DNA of 64,000 nt. It comes from Komagataeibacter medellinensis NBRC 3288 (GTDB lineage Bacteria > Pseudomonadota > Alphaproteobacteria > Acetobacterales > Acetobacteraceae). This document shows, piece after piece, positions 45,458-54,223 of this stretch. The DNA lies in NCBI RefSeq assembly GCF_000182745.2, contig NC_016027.1, positions 1,243,001 to 1,307,000 of the forward strand. Direction: 5' to 3'. The first letter of the stretch is position 1. The number at the start of each line of letters is the position of its first letter. The notes under the pieces were generated by a model. It did not search any database and was not told the origin of the DNA. It was given only the letters and a program-made list of their open reading frames with translations. Position numbers and translations under genes: made by a program.

Positions 45458-46042
45458 ATGGCTTCATTCACGACAACTCCAGGCCGTAGCCTGACGGGTC
45501 ACCTGCTGGTGGCCACACCCGCCCTGACCGACCCTGCCTTCGCGCGCAGTGTCATTTACCTGTGCGCCCACACGCCCGAGGATGGGGCGATGGGTCTTGT
45601 TGTCAACCGCCGTCTGTCACAACCCGTTCTGGACGATGTGCTTGAACAGCTTGGCATCGCTCCCGTGCCGCCGCGCCGCCGCATCAACCTGTGCGCGGGT
45701 GGGCCGATGGATAACGGGCGTGGTTTCGTACTACATACATCGGACTGGAGCGGTGACGGCAGCCTACCGGTAGACCGCACCACTACGCTGACCGCCAGCC
45801 TGGATGTGCTACGCGACATTGCCGATGGCAATGGTCCCGCCAATGCCCTGCTGGCCATGGGTCACGCCAGTTGGAACGCAGGCCAGCTGGAAGAGGAAAT
45901 GCTGCACCACGATGCATGGGTGGCCGCTCCCGCCACCGAAGCCATCGTGTTCGGCCCCGACCACAACGCCAAATGGCGGCAGGCGCTAGCCAGCGTACAC
46001 ATCGACCCCACATGGTACAGCATGGCGGCCGGCCACGCCTGA
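45458..46042 (+). CDS. YqgE/AlgH family protein
   Basis: A 194-residue protein. LTGHLLVATPALTDPAFARSVIYLC, GAMGLVVNRRL, NLCAGGPMDNGRGFVLH and LLAMGHASWNAGQLEEEM identify UPF0301/YqgE. Its biochemical role is not established. The start at 45458 gives the family's usual N-terminus; the longer open frame runs into the divergent ydfG region. Confidence 0.92.
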   Translation: MASFTTTPGRSLTGHLLVATPALTDPAFARSVIYLCAHTPEDGAMGLVVNRRLSQPVLDDVLEQLGIAPVPPRRRINLCAGGPMDNGRGFVLHTSDWSGDGSLPVDRTTTLTASLDVLRDIADGNGPANALLAMGHASWNAGQLEEEMLHHDAWVAAPATEAIVFGPDHNAKWRQALASVHIDPTWYSMAAGHA

Positions 46043-46058
46043 GCCGTTCCCGTGCTGG

Positions 46059-46937
46059 CTACCAGCGCAGGGAGGGCACGCAAGCCACGGGAGACAGCCC
46101 CGCAGCCGTAACTTCGGCCACGGCCAGGTCATGATCGGGATTGCGCCCTTCCGCCCAACTGCCACCCAGCATTTCCTGATGGATGCCACCAAGCACCCAG
46201 CAGCCATCAATGCCTGCGGTTTTCGCCCCGCGCATGTCGGTTGCCAGCGCATCACCCAGCGCCAGGACCCGCGCGGGCGGCACATCGAGCAGTGACAGCG
46301 CCAGTCCGTACACTTCCGGGTAGGGCTTGCCGATCCAGCGCACCTTGCACCCGTGCGCTTCATACCAGCTTGCCATGGCCCCGGCACAGATCAGCCGCTG
46401 GGTGCCACGGATGACCTGCTGGTCTGGATTGGCGCAGATCATGGGCAGGTGGCGTGCCGCACACTGTTCCAGCATGGGCAGGTAGGGGGCGATCTCGTTC
46501 TCGCCCAGTTCGGCATCGGGTCCAGTATTGAGCACGAAGTCAGCCTGTGCCGGATCCTCCACCACATCAAGGTCCAGCCCGGCATAGACATCCACATCCT
46601 TGTCCGGGCCAAGATGGACCATGCGGCGGCCAAGGGCTGCAAACCACGGGTCGGTGCGCGCAGCCAGCATGCGGTGTGTGCACTCGCCACTGGTCATGAT
46701 GCCATCATACAGGTCAGCACCGACAGCCATGCGGCGCAGGCCCGTCTCCACCGTTGCGGTGCGCCGGGGCGCATTAGATAGCAGCACGACCCGCTTGCCC
46801 GCCGCGCGCAGGTGTCCAAGACAGTCCAGCACGCCCGGATAGGGGGCAACGCCATTATGCACGACCCCCCACAGGTCCAGGATATAGCCGTCGTAATCGC
46901 TGCCCAGCCCGGCCAGGCCGTCATGCCATTTCATCAC
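46059..46937 (-). CDS. HAD family IIA hydrolase (TIGR01459 type)
   Basis: A 292-residue phosphatase-like protein. The nucleophile motif is DLWGVVHNG, motif II LLSNAPRR, motif III the Lys in GKPYPEVY, and motif IV GDALATDMRGA. The long cap domain between residues 60 and 200 places it in subclass IIA with NagD. The ATG overlaps the pyrD stop by four bases. Substrate is unknown; coupling to pyrD suggests a nucleotide or sugar phosphate housekeeping role. Confidence 0.88.
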   Translation of the reverse strand: MMKWHDGLAGLGSDYDGYILDLWGVVHNGVAPYPGVLDCLGHLRAAGKRVVLLSNAPRRTATVETGLRRMAVGADLYDGIMTSGECTHRMLAARTDPWFAALGRRMVHLGPDKDVDVYAGLDLDVVEDPAQADFVLNTGPDAELGENEIAPYLPMLEQCAARHLPMICANPDQQVIRGTQRLICAGAMASWYEAHGCKVRWIGKPYPEVYGLALSLLDVPPARVLALGDALATDMRGAKTAGIDGCWVLGGIHQEMLGGSWAEGRNPDHDLAVAEVTAAGLSPVACVPSLRW

Positions 46938-48010
46938 AGCGCGGTGCCTTTGGCATCAGCCAGTGTCTCGAAACCCTGGGCGCTCAGGGCGCGGCGGGTC
47001 TCGGCCTTGAGGCGCGCAAGGATGGCTGGGCCTTCATACACATAGGCAGTATAGACCTGCACCAGATCGGCACCCGCGCGCACGCGGTCCACGATATCGG
47101 CGCCGGTCTCGATCCCACCACATGCCACCAGCGCCACACGGCCATTGGCGACCTTTGCCACACGGGCCAGCATGTCCTGCGCCAGCGCACGCAGCGGGCG
47201 ACCGGACAGGCCGCCTGCCTCACCCGCATCGGGACTGAGCAGCCCGGCGGGGCGCGATATGGTGGTATTGGACACGATCAGCCCCTGTACGCCGCCTGCA
47301 ATCGCAGCTTCCACCACCGCAGGCACGTCATCATGCGCGATATCGGGCGAGAGCTTGACCAGAAGCGGCGGTCGCTCGGGATGGGCAGCATTGATCGCAT
47401 CCAGAATGCCCTTCAGGCGCGAAGCCTCCAGCAGGTCACGCAACCCCGGCGTGTTAGGCGATGAAAGGTTGATGACAATATAGTCGGCATAATGCTTTAC
47501 GCGCCCAACCAGCATCGGGTAATCGCGCTCAGGGTCGGCACCGGTCTTGTTGATGCCAAGGTTGGCGCCTACCGGCACCCGGCTACCCATAGCGGCCCGG
47601 CGCGGTGACAGCACACGATGCAGGCGGGCCATACGCACGGCAAACCGGTCGATGCCGTGGTTGTTGAAGCCCATGCGGTTGATGATGGCGCGGTCTTCGG
47701 TCAGGCGGAACAGGCGAGGCTGCGGATTGCCCGGCTGCGGGCGGGGGGTAACGGTCCCGGCCTCCACAAACCCGAAACCCGAGCGTGCCAGCGGGCGGAC
47801 AACCTGGGCGTTCTTGTCAAAGCCCGCCGCCATGCCGATGGGGTTGGGAAAGCGCAACCCCATGGCCCTTACCGACAGGGCCGGATCATCATTGCCGGGG
47901 CGCACGACCCCACCCAGGCCAAGGTGCAGGGCATCAAGGGCGATACGATGGGCGACCTCGGGGTCCAGGCGGCGCATCAGCGGCAGAATCAGGCGCGACA
48001 TAATATTCAT
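46934..48010 (-). CDS. pyrD: Dihydroorotate dehydrogenase (quinone), class 2
   Basis: A 358-residue FMN enzyme that passes electrons from dihydroorotate to ubiquinone at the inner membrane. The N-terminal amphipathic helices (LILPLMRRLDPEVAHRIALD) mark class 2. FGFVEAGTVTPRPQPGNPQP, NRMGFNNHG, NLSSPNTPGLRDL (catalytic Ser) and LVKLSPDI are conserved. The start at 48010 lacks a strong ribosome site; 48001 is an alternative. Confidence 0.95.
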   Translation of the reverse strand: MNIMSRLILPLMRRLDPEVAHRIALDALHLGLGGVVRPGNDDPALSVRAMGLRFPNPIGMAAGFDKNAQVVRPLARSGFGFVEAGTVTPRPQPGNPQPRLFRLTEDRAIINRMGFNNHGIDRFAVRMARLHRVLSPRRAAMGSRVPVGANLGINKTGADPERDYPMLVGRVKHYADYIVINLSSPNTPGLRDLLEASRLKGILDAINAAHPERPPLLVKLSPDIAHDDVPAVVEAAIAGGVQGLIVSNTTISRPAGLLSPDAGEAGGLSGRPLRALAQDMLARVAKVANGRVALVACGGIETGADIVDRVRAGADLVQVYTAYVYEGPAILARLKAETRRALSAQGFETLADAKGTAL

Positions 48011-48154
48011 GGGGAAAGTGTTGCCGCAATTCCGCGCCGGGGGAAAGAGGCAACCGCCCCAGCGGGCAAAGGCCCATCGGCGCAAGCGTGCTGTCGGCAG
48101 AACCCGGCAGGAACGGAACGCCCGGTTTGCCGCCAACCGGGAGCGGACACATGG

Positions 48155-48349
48155 TTACGTATTGTCTACATCTAATATGAATTTCCACATGCCGACATAT
48201 TCCCCATCCCGGAAACTCCCTTGCAATATATTGTTTGTTTTTTTGTTGATCGAAAACAATACGGATTTTGAATCTGGAGAATCCTCTTTATCCAGAACAT
48301 AATATTCTCCATCCATCTTTATTTCACTGTTAAATGCATCATGGACCAT
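48155..48349 (-). CDS. A+T-rich orphan small ORF, possible gene remnant
   Basis: A 64-codon frame from the ATG at 48349 to a TAA. It is much richer in A+T than anything nearby and uses codons such as ATA, TTA and AAA that its neighbours avoid. The product is charged and polar (GEYYVLDKEDSPDSKS). The segment QGSFRDGEYVGMWKFI resembles one MORN-like GxxxDGxxxGxWxF unit. No ribosome site is convincing, and it may be the tail of a truncated transferred gene. It sits between pyrD and the beta-propeller gene. Confidence 0.4.
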   Translation of the reverse strand: MVHDAFNSEIKMDGEYYVLDKEDSPDSKSVLFSINKKTNNILQGSFRDGEYVGMWKFILDVDNT

Positions 48350-48372
48350 TCCGCCCGACCGGACTGCCCCCA

Positions 48373-49575
48373 CTAGCCCGGTGCAGGTTTCACGGCATCC
48401 ACAGCAGGGGCCGGATCGGTAGGGAAGCGGATCAGATAATAGGGCGGAACCCGTAGGTCATGTCCGCCATTGAAACTGCCCAGACGGTTCCACTGCCCGA
48501 GCGTGCAGTAAACCATGTCGCCATCGACAAATATGCCATCGGGCGAGAGGATGCGCGGATCATGCACCATGGTATCGAACGAGCCATCGGTATTGCGGCG
48601 GAAGATGGCATCATGCTCGAAATTCGTGGTGTAAATACGCCCCTTCGCATCATTGGCCAGCCCGTCGGCAACCCCCTTTTCCCCCAGGTCACGGATACCG
48701 GCGGCAAGCTGCGTGTCATCCTTGGAAAAATCGGACAGCAGGCTGGTGGGAATGCTGTACAGCCGCCTGCTGGTCAACTGACTATAATACAACGTGCCGC
48801 CATCGGGCGAGAGGGTGATGCCATCCACCCCGCCCCATACAAAGCCGGGCGGGTGCCGTGGCGGGTCGAATACCAGCGGCCGCCCTTCCACCACCGCCAT
48901 GAAGCCCCGCTCGGCCTGTATGGAAGGGTGCCCGGCCAGAACCCGGCGCTGGCGGCCGGTCGCGATATCTACCACCACAAGGGCAGGCGACATGCCAAAC
49001 GAGGAATCCGTGATATAGACCGTGCCCTGCGCCCCGTGAGTCAGGTCCACGCGCAGGTCATTCATATGGCTGTCGGGCAGCAGGGCAGGCGCGTGCAGGA
49101 CAATACTGGCGAAGATGCGGTTGGTGGCCGGATCAATGCCAATGATCTTGGCAGCGCCCGGTGTCAGTGGATGGCCTGCCAGTTTGCCGTCATCAATGGC
49201 CCACAAGCGACCTTGCGTATCGGTGGTCATGCCGTGGATGGACATAAGCCTGTCTGCTGGCGCGCGGTCTGAGGGCATGCTGTGCGCCGCATCGGGATAG
49301 GGATAAAGCCTGCCATCCTTCAGTTCCGCAAGCGTCGCCCCCCTGTGGTTGACCGCATGGCGGGGAAAGCCCACGAAGACCCGCCCATGGGTAACGGCAA
49401 TGCCCGACGGTCCCGGCCCCTCGAAGCGGGCCACCACCTCGAACGGACCGGATGAGGCGATGCCATGGTCCCGATTGATGACCGCCAGCGCGGGTGGGGC
49501 CGCCTGCGCCACGCCACCCAGCGCCACCAGCAGTGACACGATGACAGCCAGTCGGCCCCGTCTATGTATGGACAT
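48373..49575 (-). CDS. Exported major royal jelly/Yellow-type beta-propeller protein
   Basis: A 400-residue protein. A signal peptide (residues 1-25, ending VAQAAP) is followed by a predicted six-bladed propeller with SIHGMTTDTQGRLWAIDDG, VYITDSSFGMSPALVVVDI and GGVDGITLSPDGGTLYYS. These match the Yellow/MRJP family, related to SMP-30 lactonases. The ATG at 49575 is best spaced from AGGGGGA. It lies 93 bases after the cytochrome c gene of the dehydrogenase operon, so periplasmic lactone or sugar-acid handling is plausible but unproven. Confidence 0.75.
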   Translation of the reverse strand: MSIHRRGRLAVIVSLLVALGGVAQAAPPALAVINRDHGIASSGPFEVVARFEGPGPSGIAVTHGRVFVGFPRHAVNHRGATLAELKDGRLYPYPDAAHSMPSDRAPADRLMSIHGMTTDTQGRLWAIDDGKLAGHPLTPGAAKIIGIDPATNRIFASIVLHAPALLPDSHMNDLRVDLTHGAQGTVYITDSSFGMSPALVVVDIATGRQRRVLAGHPSIQAERGFMAVVEGRPLVFDPPRHPPGFVWGGVDGITLSPDGGTLYYSQLTSRRLYSIPTSLLSDFSKDDTQLAAGIRDLGEKGVADGLANDAKGRIYTTNFEHDAIFRRNTDGSFDTMVHDPRILSPDGIFVDGDMVYCTLGQWNRLGSFNGGHDLRVPPYYLIRFPTDPAPAVDAVKPAPG

Positions 49576-49668
49576 TATCATCATTCCCCCTATGCGCGCT
49601 GCCTGCGGCCCATTCATGCAAGCCTATGCGCACAGGGTAACCAAGGCGCCGCACGCGGTCCTTCACAA

Positions 49669-50994
49669 TCAGTTCAGGGGCAGGGAAGCGGACGGATGCG
49701 CGGACGAGAGGGTACGGCGGACTTTTGCCACATCGCCAGCCGTTACGGCGGGCGCACTGTTGCCCCATGCCGCCCGGATGAAGGTAACCGTATCGGCTAC
49801 AGCCGCATCATCCATGCGCGCGGCAAAGCCGGGCATGACAAAGGCGGATGGCGCCTGCCGGGTGGCGCGTAGCGTATTGCCCTCCAGCACGATGTGGATG
49901 AGGGAGTCAGGGGCGGGGTCCATCACCACCGGGTTGCCCGCCAGCGGTGGGAAGGTGGTGGGATAGCCGTGCCCGTCGGTGCGGTGGCAGGCGGCACAAC
50001 TATCCACATACAGCCGCGCGCCACGGGCCGATACATCACCCGCATGCAGCGCCTGGCCCGCTGCCGGGTCATAGGTCCAGCCCCCCGCCACGGTATGCGC
50101 GGCGGGCGACAGGGTCTTGAGGTAGCGGGCGATGGCCAGCCTGTCCTCATCGCTCATATGCTGGGTGCCATGGCCAATGGCATCAGTCATGCCGCCAAAC
50201 GCCGCCCCCAGTGGCATGCGGCCCGTGGCAAGGAAGCGCGTGATGTCCTGCTCGTTCCACCGGCCCAGCCCCGTGCGGTCCTCGCCACGCAGGCTGACGG
50301 GCCGCCAGCCATCCACCGCATCGCCACCAGAAAGATACAATGAGCCATCCTGCGCCGTCAGAGCCTTTTCCTGCATGGTGATGGCACGCGGCGTATGGCA
50401 GGCACCGCAATGGCCCGGCCCCTCCACCAGGTAGCTGCCACGGGCCACCAGCGGATCGGAGAACTGGCGTACGGCCATGGCACGGCGAATGTGCTGCGGG
50501 TCAGGCGCGAACAGCCAGCGCCACACGGTCAGTGGCCAGCGCATGGATAGCGGCCACGTCATGCCATTCTGCACCACCGGGGTGGCCACGGGTTTTACGC
50601 CATGCATGAAGTAGGCATACAGCGCATGCATGTCCTCATCCGTCATGCGCGCATAGGATGGATAGGGCATGGCCGGATACAGGCTGGCCCCGTCGCGGCG
50701 GATGCCCTTTTGCAGGGCGCGCGCGAACTCAGCTTCGGAATACTGCCCGATGCCCACCTTGGGATCAGGCGTAATGTTGGGGGCATACAGCGTGCCCGTG
50801 GGCAGGTGGAATGCAAGACCGCCCGCAAAGGGCGCGCCACCGGGCACGGTGTGGCAGGCCGCGCAATCGGATGTGATGGCCACGTATTCGCCCCGCGCCA
50901 CCACGTCATCCTGCGCGCATGCACGCCCGCCGGGCATGAGAGAGGCCACAAGTCCCGCCGCCGCCAACAGGCAGCGCGCAATGCTGCGTTTCAT
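49669..50994 (-). CDS. Triheme cytochrome c subunit of membrane FAD dehydrogenase
   Basis: A 441-residue protein with a signal peptide ending GGRACA. Three CXXCH heme sites lie at residues 44-48 (CAACH), 196-200 (CGACH) and 333-337 (CAACH), the pattern of cytochrome subunits of gluconate, 2-ketogluconate, sorbitol and alcohol dehydrogenases. It takes electrons from the flavin subunit and passes them to ubiquinone. It follows the GMC subunit by five bases. The C-terminal tail is short and lacks an obvious membrane helix. Confidence 0.92.
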   Translation of the reverse strand: MKRSIARCLLAAAGLVASLMPGGRACAQDDVVARGEYVAITSDCAACHTVPGGAPFAGGLAFHLPTGTLYAPNITPDPKVGIGQYSEAEFARALQKGIRRDGASLYPAMPYPSYARMTDEDMHALYAYFMHGVKPVATPVVQNGMTWPLSMRWPLTVWRWLFAPDPQHIRRAMAVRQFSDPLVARGSYLVEGPGHCGACHTPRAITMQEKALTAQDGSLYLSGGDAVDGWRPVSLRGEDRTGLGRWNEQDITRFLATGRMPLGAAFGGMTDAIGHGTQHMSDEDRLAIARYLKTLSPAAHTVAGGWTYDPAAGQALHAGDVSARGARLYVDSCAACHRTDGHGYPTTFPPLAGNPVVMDPAPDSLIHIVLEGNTLRATRQAPSAFVMPGFAARMDDAAVADTVTFIRAAWGNSAPAVTAGDVAKVRRTLSSAHPSASLPLN

Positions 50995-50999
50995 CCCCC

Positions 51000-52787
51000 T
51001 TACCCCGCCAGCGGCCCGGGATGGGCAAGATAGGTGGTGCGGATATGGTGCGCCGCCCAGTAAGCAAGGGCCGCGACCATGCCCGTCGGGTTGTAGCCCG
51101 TGCCCTGCGGGAAGGCATTGGCCCCGATTACAAACACATTATGCACATCCCATGACTGCAGGTAGCGGTTGAGCGCGCTGGTGCCGGGGTCCGTTCCCAT
51201 CACGGCACCACCGCCCAGATGGGTGGTCTGGTACTGGCGTGTATCGAACGGTTTGCCGAACTCCCGTCTGGTCAGGTGCACCTGACGCGCCCCCATGGCC
51301 TTCGCTACATCACCGATTTTATCGACCACGTAGCGGTTCATGCGGATGTCGTTGTCTTTCCAGTCAAACGTCATACGCAAAAGCGGCTGGCCGTGGGCGT
51401 CCTTCCATGTCGGGTCAAGATCCAGGTACACGTCACGATAGGCCATGTTGGTGCCGTGCGCATCGATGCGCAGGGAATGGCGGTAGGTATCAATCATGCC
51501 CGCCTTCCACGCACTGCCCCAACGCGGCGTGCCAGGCGGGCCGCCGGAATGGGCGGCCGCAATCGCCTTCACACCCGCCTGGTTGACCCAGACGGGCGAT
51601 CCCCCCACGAAACCCAGCGGCCCGTGGTCGAAGTTCTCGCTGTTGAAGTCATCAAACGCCACACCGCCGCCACCTGCACCAATATACTGGTTGGTCTCGG
51701 TCTTGGGGTCGAGCCAGACGGTGCTGGTGGTTACGTTCTGATAGACGAAATTACGCCCCACCACGCCTTCGTTCCTGGCCGGGTCATAAGGCTTGCCAAT
51801 GCCCGAGAGCAGCATGAGCCGCACGTTATGGAACTGGAAGGCACTGAGAATGACCAGTTCGGCCGGCTGGGTAACAGTATTGCCTTCGGCATCGACATAG
51901 GTGACGCCTGTGGCGCGCCTGCCATCGGAATCCAGTTCCACCTTCAGCACATTGCAACTGGCACGCAGTTCAAACAGCGGGTGGCGGCGCAGCACGGGCA
52001 GGATGTTCACATTGGGCGAGGCCTTGGAATACATGTAGCAGGCATACCCGCTGCAGTACCCGCAGAAATTGCACGGCCCCATCTGTGCGCCATACGGATT
52101 GACATACTGGCGCGATGCGTTGGCCGCAGGCAGGGAATAGGGGTGGAAGCCCGCTTCCTCCGCCGCCTTGCGGAACAGATGGGCGGTATAGACATCCTTC
52201 AGCGCCGGCAGCGGAAAATGGTCCGAGCGCGAGGGAGAGAACACATTCCCCTTCCCCACCACCTGTCCATTGACCTTATAAGGCTCACCTGCGGTACCGA
52301 ACACCTTTTCCGCCTTGTCGAAGAAGGGTTCCAGTTCCTCATACGTCACGCCGTAGTCCTGCAGGTTCATCCCCTCGGGTATGAACTTCGCACCATATTT
52401 CTCGATCACACGCGTGCGCAGGCGCAGATCATCGGGCGGTATGCGGAAATGCACGCCCGACCAGTGCAGCCCCGCACCGCCTACCCCCTCACCGGGCAGG
52501 AAGGCGGCCATGCGGCGATAGGGCAGCGCGACCTGCTGGCTGTTGTTGCGGATGGTGACGGTGTGTTTGGACAGGTCCTGAAACAACCTGTAGCGGAAAT
52601 TACCCTCAAGCTCGTCAATCGAGGCAGGATAGGCGCCATCGGACGCCGTACCGCGATCCGGTCCGCGTTCCAGCACCACGACCGAGCGCCCGGCCTCGGT
52701 CATTTCCTTGGCCATGATACTGCCGGCCCAGCCGCCCCCCACAATCACCACATCAACCGGGTCCAACCTGCGTGCGTCCGCGCTCAT
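51000..52787 (-). CDS. GMC-type FAD dehydrogenase large subunit, gluconate 2-dehydrogenase type
   Basis: A 595-residue flavoprotein. The FAD motif VVIVGGGWAGS lies at residues 13-23 and GVGGAGLHWSG at 101-111. The catalytic pair is His523 in TTHLGGG and Asn566 in GYNPTG. Four Cys (239, 242, 245, 250) in CNFCGYCSGYAC resemble the cluster-binding motif of FAD dehydrogenases that carry a 3Fe-4S centre. No signal peptide is present; export rides on the Tat-signal small subunit. Best guess is D-gluconate to 2-ketogluconate, with related polyols possible. Confidence 0.87.
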   Translation of the reverse strand: MSADARRLDPVDVVIVGGGWAGSIMAKEMTEAGRSVVVLERGPDRGTASDGAYPASIDELEGNFRYRLFQDLSKHTVTIRNNSQQVALPYRRMAAFLPGEGVGGAGLHWSGVHFRIPPDDLRLRTRVIEKYGAKFIPEGMNLQDYGVTYEELEPFFDKAEKVFGTAGEPYKVNGQVVGKGNVFSPSRSDHFPLPALKDVYTAHLFRKAAEEAGFHPYSLPAANASRQYVNPYGAQMGPCNFCGYCSGYACYMYSKASPNVNILPVLRRHPLFELRASCNVLKVELDSDGRRATGVTYVDAEGNTVTQPAELVILSAFQFHNVRLMLLSGIGKPYDPARNEGVVGRNFVYQNVTTSTVWLDPKTETNQYIGAGGGGVAFDDFNSENFDHGPLGFVGGSPVWVNQAGVKAIAAAHSGGPPGTPRWGSAWKAGMIDTYRHSLRIDAHGTNMAYRDVYLDLDPTWKDAHGQPLLRMTFDWKDNDIRMNRYVVDKIGDVAKAMGARQVHLTRREFGKPFDTRQYQTTHLGGGAVMGTDPGTSALNRYLQSWDVHNVFVIGANAFPQGTGYNPTGMVAALAYWAAHHIRTTYLAHPGPLAG

Positions 52788-53473
52788 GCTCTCTCTCCCG
52801 ATATGGAGACACTGCCCAGCGGGTAATGCGCACCGTACTGGTCCACCCAGTCCATGAAATCGGCCCGTGCGCCGGGGAAGCCCAGCATGGCCCAGCCACC
52901 CATCCCGGTATTGCCGCCGTGAATGGGGTCACTGAACGCCCCTTCCATGACATTGGCCAGCAACTGCTCAAAAAACACGACTGATGGAATATCACCAAAC
53001 ACCAGACTGCCCTTTTCAGCCGCCTGCAGCAGGCCGTCCTGCACGGTAGGGGCAAGGCTTGCAAAGGGCTGGCCGTGCCGGGTGGCGGCATGCGCATTCA
53101 TGCCCGCAATGCCGTGGCGGTACAGGTCACGCGGGGCATAAGGTAACTGGTAGCCCAGATTGGCGGCTCCCTGCACAAAGGGGCCGCTCATGTACCACTG
53201 TTCACCTCTGGCATAAGGCGTATCCATCTGGCGGTCGATGAAACGCGGCACATCCAGCGCCACGGCACCGGGGCCACTGGCATCGGCAGGGATCAACCGG
53301 TCACAGGCAGCGACAAGAAACGCCCATTCGGCGGCATTGAAGAACTGTGGCCTGTAGGGTGCTGCTGCTGCCCGGCCCGCAGGGGTCAGGGCCGTGCCAC
53401 AGGCCACAGCCCCGGCCAGCCCGAGTATGAATTGCCGCCGCGACGACGTGAACCGTAAACCGCCAATACCCAA
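52784..53473 (-). CDS. Gluconate 2-dehydrogenase subunit 3 (small, Tat-exported subunit)
   Basis: About 229 residues. A twin-arginine signal (SSRRQFILGLAG) is followed by cleavage near RAAA. The body (FNAAEWAFLVAACDRLIPAD, VPRFIDRQMD, FFEQLLANVMEGAFSDP, GGNTGMGGWAMLGFPG) is the subunit 3 family. The TTG at 53473 has GGAAGG eight bases upstream and is preferred over the GTG at 53530, which has none. It overlaps the large subunit by four bases. It carries the folded flavin subunit through the Tat pore. Confidence 0.88.
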   Translation of the reverse strand: MGIGGLRFTSSRRQFILGLAGAVACGTALTPAGRAAAAPYRPQFFNAAEWAFLVAACDRLIPADASGPGAVALDVPRFIDRQMDTPYARGEQWYMSGPFVQGAANLGYQLPYAPRDLYRHGIAGMNAHAATRHGQPFASLAPTVQDGLLQAAEKGSLVFGDIPSVVFFEQLLANVMEGAFSDPIHGGNTGMGGWAMLGFPGARADFMDWVDQYGAHYPLGSVSISGERA

Positions 53474-53506
53474 AAAGTATGCCTTCCCGCTACACGATGA
53501 CCCGTC

Positions 53507-53525
53507 CCTCACGCCATTCGTGAGG
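53507..53525. promoter_or_regulatory. Short palindrome upstream of the dehydrogenase operon
   Basis: A seven-base inverted repeat (CCTCACG and CGTGAGG, loop CCATT) lies 34 bases upstream of the TTG start at 53473. It could be an operator or an mRNA leader hairpin. No consensus promoter elements were picked out. Confidence 0.3.
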
Positions 53526-53629
53526 CACACAGGGATGCCTAGACCATTTTCTCGTCATTTTTCTTAATGCAAGAAAATATGATCGGCAAAAAATGGCGGG
53601 ACACTATCCGTCGCAACAGCCCTTCAGGG

Positions 53630-53902
53630 CTATGGCGCATTGCCCTTGCCATCTCTTTCCTGTTCCGCCTTCTGGGCTGCCAGACGCTCCACGCGCGCCT
53701 GCTTGCGCGCAGCGCGCGTCGCCCGCCATGCCTCCACCGCCGAGCGCCGGGGCGCCGACCCGCGCTGAGCGGCCCTTGCATCCGTAGCGGACGACTGGGC
53801 CTTGCCATGGCTGGTCTTGCGCCCCTGCCCGGCCGCAGGAGTTGCGGTCCTGGTGGGACGGACCTTGCGGGATGCAGGTCTTACGCTTTCATCCATAGCC
53901 AT
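53630..53902 (-). CDS. Small basic protein of unknown function
   Basis: A 90-residue, strongly basic product (Arg, Lys and Ala dominate). GAGG lies four bases before the ATG. The C-terminal half (SAVEAWRATRAARKQARVERL) predicts a long amphipathic helix, and the N-terminal half is disordered and Ser/Thr/Pro-rich. Composition resembles small nucleic-acid-binding proteins, but there is no recognisable domain. The opposite strand carries an overlapping open frame, so the call is cautious. Confidence 0.45.
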   Translation of the reverse strand: MAMDESVRPASRKVRPTRTATPAAGQGRKTSHGKAQSSATDARAAQRGSAPRRSAVEAWRATRAARKQARVERLAAQKAEQERDGKGNAP

Positions 53903-54223
53903 GTGACCTCAAATAACAATATGAAATGAAATAATGCGGTCTGCCCGGACTGCACCGTCGGGTATATCCCGGCCATCAATACCCACAGGCCCGACAGATG
54001 GCAAAAAGGCTGTCACCGGGCTCCATTCGGGCAGGCCCTCCGTTGCCTGTCAAGGCCAGGACGCACAGAAACCGGCGTGTCGCCCCACCGACACGCCCTT
54101 TAGGTGCGATGTCATGTGCAATGACTTCACGAGCCATTTCCATGCAGTTCCAGCCCGGCAGAATGGCCGCGCCCACCATCAGTCGCCTTGACCGGAAGGC
54201 AGAGGGGGCCATATCCACACCCC
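53903..54223. other. Intergenic stretch before cobD
   Basis: About 320 bases without a supported gene. It holds a perfect nine-base hairpin at 54074-54097 (GGCGTGTCG and CGACACGCC) followed by CTTTA, which could be a terminator or attenuator ahead of cobD. I searched for cobalamin riboswitch landmarks (the GCCACTG and B12-box motifs) on both strands and did not find them. Two open frames on opposite strands (53934-54191 and 53976-54218) look like noise. Confidence 0.5.

Noticed and set aside
51219-52826. A 535-codon frame antisense to the GMC dehydrogenase gene.
   Set aside because: Shadow of a well-supported gene with all catalytic residues in place.
53567-53929. A 120-codon plus-strand frame opposite the small basic protein.
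   Set aside because: The minus-strand frame has a better ribosome site and more coherent composition.
53976-54218. An 80-codon minus-strand frame before cobD.
   Set aside because: It begins with GTG, has no ribosome site, and no family resemblance.
53903-54223. Possible cobalamin riboswitch before cobD.
   Set aside because: The region holds a terminator-like hairpin, but the conserved aptamer motifs were not found on either strand.
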